Of a stretch of DNA of 64,000 nt, positions 33,582 through 44,296 are shown in pieces. Both the position numbers and the translations under genes were made by a program. How positions within the stretch are numbered: position 1 is the stretch's first letter; every line of letters starts with the position of its first letter. The notes below the pieces were generated by a model. It did no database searches. It saw nothing but the letters and a program-made list of their open reading frames with translations, and was not told the origin of the DNA. The DNA comes from Fusarium oxysporum f. sp. lycopersici 4287. Its lineage: Eukaryota; Ascomycota; Sordariomycetes; Hypocreales; Nectriaceae. The DNA lies in assembly GCF_000149955.1 (NCBI RefSeq), contig NC_030986.1, positions 2,549,886-2,613,885 on the forward strand. The letters run 5' to 3'.

Positions 33582-36009
33582 ATGTTCCGGAACGCCCTTC
33601 GACAGTCGACACGCGCCGTCGGCGCTGTCTCTGCTGCTGGCAGGGTCGCCGCGGTAAGTTAAAACGTGCTCTCCCGAGCCCCCGAATCGACAATGCCATC
33701 GACCAGCGCCCCCAAACATCGTGCATCCATCGACAACCCATCGAAAGAGCTCAATTGAGTAGTTGGATTATGCTTTTCAGTCTCGCATGAGCTTTTTTGA
33801 GCTATTTGGGGCCGCTGTCGCCGCTGACCGGTCGAGGACTTTTTCGGGCTTCGGCTAACTTGTTTTTCACCACCAGGTCCGAAATGCCGCACCCGCCTCC
33901 ATCAACGCCGCCCGATTCTACGCCTCCGACGCCAAGGCCACTCCTACTGAGGTTTCTTCCATCCTCGAGCAGCGAATTCGTGGTGTTCAGGAGGAGTCCG
34001 GTCTCGCTGAGACTGGCCGTGTCCTCTCCGTCGGGTATGTGGATCTCCACTGGGAGCAACCGGAGCAAGGCGCAGGTGGTGCATAATGTTCTCAAACAAC
34101 AACACCACACTGTCAATGGCCCTGATGCCCAGGAACGACTCAATTGAGATGCAACCGATACTAATACTCAATTTACAGTGATGGTATCGCCCGTGTTCAC
34201 GGCATGGCCAACGTTCAGGCCGAGGAGCTTGTCGAGTACGTACTGATCAAAATATGGAACAGTTCCGTCATGCATCACATAGCTAACTATGTAACAGGTT
34301 CGCTTCCGGTGTCAAGGGAATGTGCATGAACCTCGAGGCCGGTCAGGTCGGTGTTGTGTTGTTCGGTTCTGATCGTCTCGTCAAGGAGGGTGAGACTGTC
34401 AAGCGTACCGGCGAGATTGTAAGCATTCTTCAATATCCTGGATAATCAGTTTGAAACTAACACATTGCCAAGGTTGATGTCCCCGTCGGCCCTGAGATGC
34501 TCGGCCGTGTTGTCGACGCTCTCGGTAACCCCATCGACGGCAAGGGCCCCATCAACACCAAGGAGAAGCGCCGTGCTCAGCTCAAGGCTCCCGGTATTCT
34601 GCCCCGAAAGTCCGTTAACGAGCCCGTCCAGACTGGTCTCAAGTCCATTGACGCCATGGTTCCCATCGGCCGAGGCCAGCGTGAGTTGATCATTGGTGAC
34701 CGTCAGACCGGTAAGACTGCCGTTGGTCTTGACACCATCCTCAACCAGAAGCGATGGAACGATGGCCAGGATGAGAAGAAGAAGCTCTACTGTATCTACG
34801 TCGCCGTCGGCCAGAAGCGATCCACCGTTGCTCAGCTTGTCAAGACTCTCGAGGAGAACGACGCCATGAAGTACTCCATTGTCGTTGCTGCTACCGCCTC
34901 TGAGGCCGCTCCTCTTCAGTACCTCGCTCCTTTCACTGGTGCCTCCATCGGTAAGTTTTTGGCTCCTTCCCTCCCGGGTTACAGGAACATTTTCCAGTCG
35001 AACATCCAGCACGCACGCATGCAACAGATTCACATCAGCATGTTATGAATCCCCAGATGTCTTGTTCTCTTCAGCGTCGACTTGTTTTTCTTCAATGCTT
35101 ATGAAACTCCATTACTGACCTGAAATTTAGGTGAGTGGTTCCGTGATAACGGCAAGCACTCTCTCGTCATCTACGACGATCTTTCTAAGCAGGCTGTCGC
35201 TTACCGACAGATGTCTCTGCTTCTCCGACGTCCCCCTGGTCGTGAGGCTTACCCCGGTGACGTTTTCTACCTGCACTCTCGTCTGCTCGAGCGTGCCGCC
35301 AAGATGAACGACAAGCTTGGTGGTGGTTCCATGACTGCCCTTCCCGTCATTGAGACCCAGGGTGGTGATGTCTCTGCCTACATTCCTACCAACGTCATTT
35401 CCATCACTGATGGCCAGATCTTCTTGGAGGCTGAGCTGTTCTACAAGGGTGTCCGACCTGCCATCAACGTCGGTCTTTCCGTCTCTCGTGTCGGTTCCGC
35501 TGCCCAGCTCAAGGCCATGAAGCAGGTCGCTGGTTCCCTGAAGCTTTTCTTGGCCCAGTACCGTGAGGTTGCTGCCTTCGCCCAGTTCGGTTCCGATCTC
35601 GATGCCGCTACCAAGCAGACCCTCAACCGTGGTGAGCGTGTAAGTTGAATACTTCTCCGCACAACAAGACAAGGACGAAACTAATCATTTCCCAGCTTAC
35701 TGAGCTACTTAAGCAAAGACAATACAGCCCAATGTTTGCATGCCCGTCTTCTCAGCTGTGTTCTGATACTAATTTTTCGATAGGGCTGTTAACGAGATGG
35801 TTCCTCTCATCTTCGCTGGTGTCAACGGTCACCTCGACACCGTCCCCGTCAACAAGATTCTCCAGTGGGAGTCTGACTTCCTTGCTCACCTCAAGACCAA
35901 CGAGTCTGAGCTCCTTGCCACCATTGACAAGGAGGGTGCTATCTCCAAGGACACCGAGGCCAAGCTCCGTGACGTCACCCAGTCCTTCGTCAAGAGCTTC
36001 CTCGGTTAA
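33582..36009 (+). CDS. ATP1: ATP synthase F1 subunit alpha, mitochondrial precursor
   Basis: Eight exons: 33582..33653, 33877..34034, 34179..34235, 34298..34418, 34473..34950, 35131..35639, 35696..35733, 35784..36009; 552 aa, the expected size. Residues 1 to about 40 are Arg/Ala/Ser-rich without acidic residues (a mitochondrial targeting peptide). The P-loop GDRQTGKT is at residues 211-218. The alpha/beta family signature [10 protein letters not shown] is at 405-414, followed by the conserved Arg finger in SRVGSAAQ. The alpha subunit carries the non-catalytic nucleotide sites of the F1 hexamer in the mitochondrial matrix. All splice phases join cleanly and no stop interrupts. Long open frames on the opposite strand are codon-bias shadows. 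Confidence 0.97.
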
Positions 36010-36600
36010 ATATAATCAAAAGCAACTTACGCGGAGAATAACGGGGGCCTTTGGGGATGTCGCTGTCTATACCGAATATTTGTTGTCGCTTTTCTCTCTT
36101 GAGGCGGAGGGAACATGTCGAGGGGTCGCGCCTGAATGGAGCGACGGGAATGAGATGAGGGAGATTCTCCTGTAGCATCTTCACATGTAAAATAGAGCTT
36201 AAAACTCAATCAATGTCCTCTATTCTTTTTGTTCTCCAAATTTGCAAGCTAATCATGTCTACACGAACCCTCATACGTGGACCTGAAACCCAAATTGATG
36301 CGGAAATGAATCTTGAATCGTCATGTGATAGCAAACTTTGACCCAACCAATCCTCGGGTTACAGGGAGACTTAATATGTTTCTGTTGATCTGTGTAAGAG
36401 TGAGTTTTCTGTTTGCTATCCCCAGACTCTCCAATCAGTCAACTCAACAGATTCTCTTCCCTGGGTCCAGTCTACCAATTCTAGGGACATAATGTCATGC
36501 AACCCAGGCAACCGTTCCGCAGGCTACCAAAACCGGTTTGCTTGGGAGGCACAACATCCAAAAATATATAGCCAGTCAACATTACTAATGCAGACAACCG
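36010..36600. other. intergenic, ATP1 3' flank
   Basis: 3' flank of ATP1, with no coding sequence recognised before the minisatellite and SNF2 relic. Confidence 0.5.
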
Positions 36601-36665
36601 TAAAATAAGAGTAAAATAAGAGTAAAATAAGAGTAAAATAAGAGTAAAATGAGAGTAAAATAAGT
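36601..36665. repeat. 11-bp minisatellite
   Basis: About 5.9 copies of TAAAATAAGAG in tandem, with one G-for-A change in the fifth unit. It ends where the downstream SNF2 relic is last recognisable. Confidence 0.9.
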
Positions 36666-37485
36666 TCAAAATTACTGGCCAAAGCTACAACTCGATGAGC
36701 TGAACGGTCTTTCCAGTTTCGCATTCATCCGCCAGCGGGTAGGCACAGGATGATACTTGGTTTGAAGCGCCAATTTTTATCCCTTAGTTGAAATATTCCG
36801 GCGTTAACTTCTGTTTTTACAAGGTAATAATGGGTAGCCAGCGCAAGACTAAGTTGAACTGTCTTACCAGTTCTGCACTCATCCGCGAGTAGCGCAGCGC
36901 AAAGTGGCGATTCCAGAGTGGTTGAAATCCAGTTGGCCTGTGATAGCTGATGTTAGCAACGAAACTCCGGTATTGAGAATTGATACTGGTTGGGGACCGT
37001 TGAGGAGAAGGCTACTTGGGATGCGTTGGAAGACGGAGTACAGGAAAAGTGATGCAGTGCGTTGAGTTTTGTGCGAGTTGCCTGGATTGCGTTGATGGCG
37101 CTGCCGGGAAGATGCCCAACAGCGATATACATTTCGTCGGGCAGTGTGAGTATGTTGTAGCCAACTATGCGCGTAAAACCAAAACCGTCGGGATGCGGAG
37201 TTTATGTCCAAGCTAAAGCTAAAATTACCGGTTGGCTCTGATTTGATGGGATATTAACCTTGACTGGGTTCCCCGCAAACGAATATCATATGATCTTAAT
37301 TGTGTCACTGATCTCGAAGCCGAAATTCACGTGAGCAACATAAGCGCTGACACAGCACACTTCTTTGAATGCTATTGGTAACGCTGAAGTTGAACTTACT
37401 GCCGTGATGCCCTCATACTCTAATGTCCCCGAGCCTGGTCCACCGTTTAGGCCTGATATGCTAACACAACGATCACTCAAGCGCT
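36665..37485 (-). pseudogene. relic of a SNF2-like ATPase, with two P-loop fragments
   Basis: The minus strand from about 36935 reads ANWISTTLESPLCAALLADE then CRTGKTVQLSLALATHYY, a P-loop in SNF2/DEAD-type context, continuing to NWRFKPSIILCLP. A second P-loop, PLADECETGKTVQLIEL, follows in another frame at about 36690-36745 and then stops. A coding-like piece upstream (GLNGGPGSGTLEYEGITAV, about 37400-37450) could be the 5' part. No helicase C-terminal half is present. It differs from the P-loop of the intact gene at 38377-41449, so it is not simply a recent copy of it. Confidence 0.5.
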
Positions 37486-37567
37486 GATTCCTCGAATGAG
37501 GCAGTTTGTGGAGTTTGCAGGATGTTCACTTCACCTAATAGGGCGTGCCAGTTTGCGGCTCCTGGGT

Positions 37568-37622
37568 CCCAAAAAAGAGAGAGAAAAAAAAAAGGGGAGG
37601 GGGGAGGGGGGGGGGGGAGGGA
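37568..37622 (+). repeat. polypurine tract with long G runs
   Basis: An A-rich run passes into several G runs separated by single A residues, including one of about a dozen G. On the plus strand this could form a G-quadruplex. It is also a place where assembly length is unreliable. Confidence 0.8.
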
Positions 37623-38376
37623 GTCTGGCATCATGTTTCTCTTCGCCATATATCACAAAAGACCAATTATTCCTCTGGTAAGCAGCCAAAATGGATAGCA
37701 GAAAAGTCGAGACAGTTAGATATAGTGAAGCATTGCTGTACTAAAGAAGTCAAGTTAGCAATACTCCTGGACGGTTGACATGGATGGTAGTAGGCGATTT
37801 TACCCGTCAGTTTTGCGATGTTTATTTTATCGTATTTAGAGCATTGCTATATGTTTATGTTCTTACCTGACCAGTCCAGGCGTGGGCCCTTGGTGTCCCG
37901 GGAAGATATACTTTGTTAGAAGATTTAAGACAACTTTAGTTATGACAAGGATATTTCTAACCTCCGTTCTTATGCAAAGACGACCGCATTTCCACCATTA
38001 AAGTCTTCAGAAGACATAATATCAGATAAAGATAGTATTATAGAAGCAGAAAATAAAGAGCGAATTTCTTAGAACTTAACTATAAACAGCTTCGCATGAG
38101 GGCATTCTAGTGAAACATATCTGTTGTTGACACGACCTTGATTAGCAACTTCAATATACACAGAAGGGGTTTTACGTGATTTACCTAGGTACGGTTTATA
38201 CACGGCTCCGGTTGGTGCGCCACTTCTAGAGAGACGGGCACTTGGGTTAGTATACTGGTTGAGATTGTGCTTATTTAGTTGTATCTGCTAGCATTCTAAG
38301 TAGCACCGAGGTTTGTCATACAAAGACATGATTTAACTTGTGAATATCTAATATTCCCCAAACCCGCAATGATATC
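37623..38376. other. AT-rich intergenic
   Basis: AT-rich, without coding frames; lies downstream of the SNF2-family gene. Confidence 0.5.
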
Positions 38377-41300
38377 TTAGATTAAGATGTGTACCAATTC
38401 TTGTACTCTTTCTTGGCCGCTTTGCGATTGAGTTCGCATTGCCTCATTTTGCCATCCATCCATTGATGGAGAGTTCCACCTGTAGTCTTCGCTGTCGCTG
38501 GTATCATTCTCGGCACTTCCCTCCTCACTCTCACTCTCACCCTCCTCGCCCTCGGGGAGCTCACTGCCCGACCTTGGGCTACTCTCCCTGACCTCATCGT
38601 AGTATGCAATTAGGTCAAATTCCGGAGTCTCCTCCAATTTCTTCTTCTTCTTCTGCTTCTTCTTCTTCTTCTCCTCGGATTTCTTCCTCTTCTTTCCTTT
38701 CTTTAGACGCCTCCTTGCATCGTCGTACATGGAGACTGCATCGTCAACCTCTTCGATACTTGGCAGTGGGGGAAGGACACAGTCATCTAGGTCACCCCGG
38801 CGAATTGCCCTGTCGAGCGGATCAACACAAGAGGTCTTCTTCTCCACCAATGATCTGACCAGCATATCAAGATCAGTATTCATGCGAACATGATACACAT
38901 GAACCTGCTTCGTCTGTGGCATTCGATGAGCGCGTCCAATAACTTGTTTCTCAAGCCCTGATGCCCAGAACTGTTCTGTTATAATTAGCCGAGAACCTCC
39001 GTAAAGATTCAATCCTGTCCCACCACAGGAAGCACTGAGGAGAAGGATACATGACCCCTTTCCGGTCATATTGAAATCGTTGGCAATCCTCGTTCGCTCC
39101 TCCACCGACATAATGCGCCCATTGAACTCTGTGACTTTAATACCAGGGAGGTGTCGTGAAAGAAGCTCTTGGATTATGTCAAGGAATTTAATAGATGACG
39201 ACGTAACGATGATTTTTTCGTCTGGATGGTTTGACTGCAAATCGACAATCAAGGCCAGGATCGTCGTTGTTTTCGGGGATTCAAGTTCTTCGTTAGACAT
39301 GGCTTTGACGTTTTCCTTCCAATTCTTGATGGCCTCGGCGATGGACAATTTTTTAACTTCCACATCGTCATCATCATCGCCGCCGTCCTCCTGCTCATCA
39401 CCCTGAGTTTCCCTCGCCTCCTGACCTCTATGTGGTTGAAAGTCAAGATCTTCTTCATCCTGGTAGTAATAGAAGCCCTCGTCGTTATATATGGATTCCA
39501 GCGCTGCCTCCAATTCCTTGTTGGTTGCCTCACGTCGACGAATTTGGGCAAGGGACGGCTCAGTTTCCACATGTGTGGTATCGGTGTCGACGCTATCACC
39601 ATCTTGGGCTTCGATTCCATCGCCGACACCATCTCGAGGAGGCACAGGGACTGGGGTTTGATACCAACGCTTAAACTCGTTGTATTCGTCGATAGACAAA
39701 TCCTCGAGTGAGCGATCCATGATCAAGTCAGTCATGTCGCTACTGTCCTCAACTGTGTCCAAAATTCCGCCGTTCATCGGACCTTCCTGGGACTCCACCT
39801 TTCCTCCAAGCTTGAGAGAGTTGTTTTTTTCCCCCTTTAACCAGGAACGAATCTTGACATTTGCTTGATTGAGAATCTCATTGAAAGCAGCCTTTCTTTC
39901 AAGCTTGCCTTGTTCGTAAGGGGTCTCCGGGTTGTAGAGGGCTTCATGATTTGCCATCTGCTGTGCTCTCCGGAGCTTTTGGAGACCTCTTTTGATTTGA
40001 GAATCTCGCGCTGGGTGTTTTGGTTGGTAACGATCTTTTCCCTAGATAAGAGACTTCCCTTCCTCGGCCCAGGCAAAGATAATAAAGTCTATTACCCTTG
40101 GAACTTCAGTCTCGACCCGTATGACATGTTGTCCGAACTGCTTGAGCCCCAATACTGCCTTCGGCCTTGCAAGGACGCAACCCTGTATAAGATGGACGAG
40201 TAAGGATAGTATTGGCTCCTCTGGTCCCTTGCGGCCAACTTCTGCTTCATCCGCAGGTGGTGGTAGCGGAAAGATGTGTCGGAAATGTTCGAATGACATG
40301 AATGGAGACCCAGGCAAAAGAGTCAGGATTGCCCCTATGTCATTCCAGGAGTTATATAGCGGCGTTGCCGTGAGGAGAAATGCGTGGTGGTAGTCTAGTG
40401 ACCGAACTGCTGCATATAGAAGTGAATTCGGATTCCTAGCATCGTGTGCCTCATCGAGAATCAGCACAGAGAACTGTTGGTTCAAGTATCGGTATAGAGG
40501 GGAATGAAGTGGCTGAGTTTTACGCTTTTGAGCGTCTTTTGGAAAGCACCGCCTTGCTTCATCGATGTTGACGCCGTAAGCGACGCTGCTGAACAGGTCT
40601 CGCCGGAGGATCTCGGAATACCTCCTTTTAAGGAAACCGTTGGAGCAGATGAGGACGTCGTAAGTCACCAGGCATCTGGGAGATACATCGGGGGTATCAA
40701 CAATCACTAATCGTGGTCGGGAATCCTTGTTTTTCTTAGCCACTGTTCTTTTCACGCATGCTGAATTGCAACTCGGGCTTACCTTGTCGAAATGGGTGTA
40801 AATTTCCTCAAGCCACTGGATGACGCATCCGGCTCGGCATACGACTAAAACAGGTCCAGCGTAAGGTAACATCTCTCTGCGTTTCTGCAAAGCCGCCACA
40901 AGTGCAGATAAGGACTTGCCAAGGCCAGTTTCATCACCCAAGATGATGCCTTCAAGAGGAGAGTCGCATGCCTCCAGGAGCTTCAGTACTGCGATCTTTT
41001 GCCAGGGTTTCAAATCGGTGCTCATTCCAGCGAACTCGATGGTATCTGCATCAATATCGTTTCTCGTGATCATGGCCTACACATATTAGCTTGTTCTGTC
41101 CATCGGCGTCAGATGATATGCTGACCCTGTGCTTGAACCATTCAACAGAAGAAAGATACTCGACTATGTGAAAGCCTTCTCCCTCTTCGTCAAATTCCAC
41201 ATATTGCTGCGATCCCTCAAACTCCTCCCAAGGAGGTTTGGGGATTTTGGGGACAGGTCGACGTTGGATTTCGCCCTTGGCTTGCTTCTTAGCTATCTCC

Positions 41301-41449
41301 TCTAGTCGGGGCGTGTCGAATAGGAAGCGTCCAGGTTCGAAGTCTGAATCTGGTAGGGGGCTTCGATAGTGGATTTTCTCGGAATTGTCTCTGACCTCGG
41401 ATATGTATCCTTGGATGAGATCCTTTAACTCGTCGTCAATAGAAGCCAT
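38377..41449 (-). CDS. SNF2-family DNA-dependent ATPase/helicase
   Basis: complement(join(38377..40041,40096..41076,41126..41449)), 989 aa, introns 54 and 49 bp. P-loop GDETGLGKS at residues 155-163, DEAH at 316-319 (VLILDEAHDARN), then LLTATPLYNSWNDIGAIL (motif III). The C-terminal lobe has IIVTSSSIKFLDIIQELL, SASCGGTGLNLYGGSRLI and the arginine-finger motif GRAHRMPQ (about 804-811). The two lobes are split by about 250 residues of acidic, low-complexity sequence. A Lys-rich block near 875-903 is a likely nuclear signal and the tail is acidic Ser-rich. It should be a nuclear DNA translocase, but the subfamily is unclear; the ATPase core is divergent (GDETGLGKS instead of DEMGLGKT). It is divergent from gene A and next to a decayed SNF2 relic. 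Confidence 0.88.
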
Positions 41450-42277
41450 ATCGATTCGTATGATGGCAGCGTTGAGCCCAAGTAACTTTACCCAGTTGTT
41501 GTCGATTACCGAGCCCTCGAGTCGTTCTTTGTATAGCCACGCAAGGCCGCGCTAATAGAGAGATGAATGAAAGGAGAAGATAAAAAGGAATGTGAGAAGG
41601 GAATTGGCAGCATTATATAGGTAGGTAGTAGACGTCACATACACTCAGGAATAAAAGTGGAGAATGAATCACTGTCAAAAGGGGGCACCATAACTCTGAG
41701 CTGACTGCTAAATCTTCACATCTCTCTCTCTGTCTTGATGGTAAAGAGCTGAAGTATCAGGTGTTCTCTGGGCTCAGGTTGTTAAGCGGAGTTCTGTTGT
41801 TCACCGTCGGCTCGAGGATAGCTTGACATAAGCGCCTGGCAAACGATGCAAGTTGAAATGATAGAGAGGCTTCACTTTAGTATAATCAAGTGCAACATTG
41901 TTTAGTTCATATTAAACAATACGAGTCACGTGTTGTGAATCACCGCTGTTGCCTAAGCTTCATTTCAATTCCTATGAATGGGATGCATTGTGATCCTGAT
42001 CCTCGATCCTGAATCTCTCCTTTATTTATTGTTCCTCTCCAAACCCACTCCTCCGCCATTGACACCCGCCACTCTCCCGGCCTATTGTCTCTCAGTTGCT
42101 AATTGTTCTTGAAGGTATCCTGTATCAATGTTACTGAGAAATTTCTTCTCTTTCGGCTTTCTCTCATCGACTACAACCTCGATTTCGCACATATCAAGTT
42201 GGGCGACTCAAACAGGAAACACACAATCCTAGCTACCCGTTATCGACTTCAGCGTACCTTGGTGGTTGGTCTCGATC
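41450..42277. promoter_or_regulatory. divergent intergenic region between SNF2 gene and gene A
   Basis: 828 bp separate the outward-facing starts. The gene A side is pyrimidine-rich (about 42010-42110). No site can be named. The arrangement leaves open a shared promoter. Confidence 0.35.
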
Positions 42278-43901
42278 ATGGATGATGAGATACAAGACTG
42301 GGCATTTAGTGACTCGGGACTGGCCTACAACACGGGAAAGCCAGGACGGGCCAAGTTCAAGATCATACGTGTGAAACCACCCAGCAGCCATAGTCTAAGC
42401 TCGAAACACGCAGTCAGTTTCGCGGCTCTGGACACAGGGGTGACCAAAGCAGACTTCACTGAACAAGAGAATGATTGGGACATCAAAACAACGTCTATGT
42501 AAGAGTCACAGAAATTTTCTATGGCTCAGTTGCTAACTCATAGTAATAGCATGGAACTTGTCCTAGTCGTTGGCGAATGCTTAGCTGAGAATGACGATCG
42601 TCTCCTTTCAAAAGAATATCTGAAAAGTCATCCTCGTACGATGAATGTTCAATCTTTCGACAGCAAGATACATGCACATCTGAACACGATGGCGTCTGGT
42701 TTCATTGTGCAATTATTGGGAGACAATGCTGAAAAAAGAAGATTATTTACTATCGTCAATCGACAGGATGGCCTTTGCAGCTTGAGACCACTCGCTTCGG
42801 TCAAAACACATGGGAATTACAAAAAGTGTTACTGGTATTCTGAGTTCTTTGTCGACAACCGAGACACTGTCAGAAAAAAACAGGCACAGATCATCAAGAA
42901 CAACATCTCGCAGTTCATCGCCAATACTATCGAAAATTCAGATGTGCCCGTGCGTCCAAGGATTTCCCAATTGTCGGTGGATGACCGCACATGCGCCTCC
43001 ATCAATCCAACGTCTTCGTTACAGTCTCTGTGTATGTCGGCATTGGCAGTATACGATGAGACTGGCTCGCCTGATGACTTGAAGGGACTCCTCACGGCTT
43101 CACAAATTGCAAGAGGCTCTCCTAACCCCTGTGCCCTTCTGAATGAAAAGGAAGATGGCTACTGGGAGTGTATCCGACAGCTTGGGCGAGGCGACATGAA
43201 TCAGCAAGATGCCCGCCGACTGCTCGAGGCCTACAAAGTGAGTTCTTTGGTGCAAAGTTTCTTGGAGTCCCCTGAACTGACTGTCGGTAGAAATTATGGC
43301 CACAAGCAATGAACTCCCTCGCCGAGAGAATCTTAACTACGGATGCCATCATCCAACTCAACAAGGGCCTATGTGAGGGGGCACTCTGGCATCTCACCGA
43401 AGTCTTGCCTGACGCCTTGTATCGTCCATTGATCTTCCAGTTTTGTGAGATGGCATCAAGGCTGACATTCGACGACGACACATCGTTACCATCGGCCATC
43501 CTCGATGCGTATGAGATGATCGAAGGAACGATGGGCAGTCCGTTCCCCACATTCAATTCAATGGCACCATTAAATGCGGACACGACTCTTTATCTTGCAT
43601 CGGCTAGAGTGTCCTATAATAATCACCTTCTAAAGACGCTGACAGTACGATTGCCAGTCTCCATCTCGATTATCCGGCTAGCGAACAGGAGGCACCAATC
43701 AGCTCGGCCAGACTCGGTTCAGAGCTTACAGAGACTTCAGATCTTCAAATGGCGAGGGATTTGGTGAAGTACAAGATTCAAGCTGATGCGATGATATCGA
43801 TAGCACCATTGCGTTCCTTGCGTGATGCCCTTTCGAGGGACAACGATATTCACGCTGCTATCGTAAGCAAGTTCACGCGGAGGCCCTCCGACGCCCCTTG
43901 A
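42278..43901 (+). CDS. Gene A: unrecognised protein, family with decayed paralogues; apparent frameshift near the 3' end
   Basis: join(42278..42498,42544..43237,43291..43901), about 508 aa if one missing base is restored. Introns are 45 bp (GTAAGA...CATAG; an alternative AG lies 6 bp on) and 53 bp (GTGAGT...GGTAG). Soluble, with no signal peptide or membrane segment. No known domain was recognised. Segments kept in the decayed relatives at 18.0-19.4 and 47.5-48.0 kb are AFSDSGLAYNTGKPG, FTIVNRQDGLCSLRPLASVK, YKKCYWYSEFFVD and LPSAILDAYEMIEG. Up to about 43620 the frame is clean. It then runs into an early stop, while coding-like sequence (TIASLHLDYPASEQEAPISS, LVKYKIQADAMISIAPLRSL) continues in the -1 frame to TGA 43899-43901. 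A base lost near 43622-43630, for example in CCTTC, would explain this. A further splice at GTAAGC (43863) is possible, so the 3' end is uncertain. Confidence 0.65.
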
Positions 43902-44296
43902 TTGCTGAAGCCCCAGCCAGGAAGAAAAGGAGAATCCAGTGGGCGTTGGGAAATCTGGTATCGTGGAATGGGAAATTTGGCATTGCCGCATTATACAGGT
44001 CGGTATCTACGCTTGCCAAGCGGCATCAGTTTTTTCTGTTTTGGTAGAAATGTACGACACAGATAGCTTCGGAGTCTGGCTAGGATGGGAAACGGTAGCA
44101 ATATTTAATGGAGTTTTGCAGTTTTTATTATATGTGACTACCTAGTCCCTCATCCATCGACATAACTATACCCTGCTGCTGGCCACCAACTGTGTGCCCA
44201 ATGACAAGGCCACCTTCTCCTGTCCGCTGGTGGCTGACTATTTTGAGAGCATCAAACTACCAATGATTCCAAAATATCCAGAGCAATTTCAGCGCT
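43902..44296 (+). other. coding-like island downstream of gene A
   Basis: The plus frame around 44165-44290 reads NYTLLLATNCVPNDKATFSC then PLVADYFESIKLPMIPKYPE, too protein-like for chance. It has an upstream stop and no start of its own. It may be a last exon of gene A, or a relic. Confidence 0.3.

Noticed and set aside
34446..35033. 195-codon minus frame within ATP1
   Set aside because: Antisense shadow produced by the strong codon bias of the ATP1 exon; no family resemblance.
35127..35672. 181-codon minus frame within ATP1
   Set aside because: Antisense shadow of ATP1 exon 6.
43612..43645. an intron to explain the frame change in gene A
   Set aside because: The only GT...AG pair that would bridge the frames is under 40 bp, shorter than every other intron in the window; a base-level indel is simpler.
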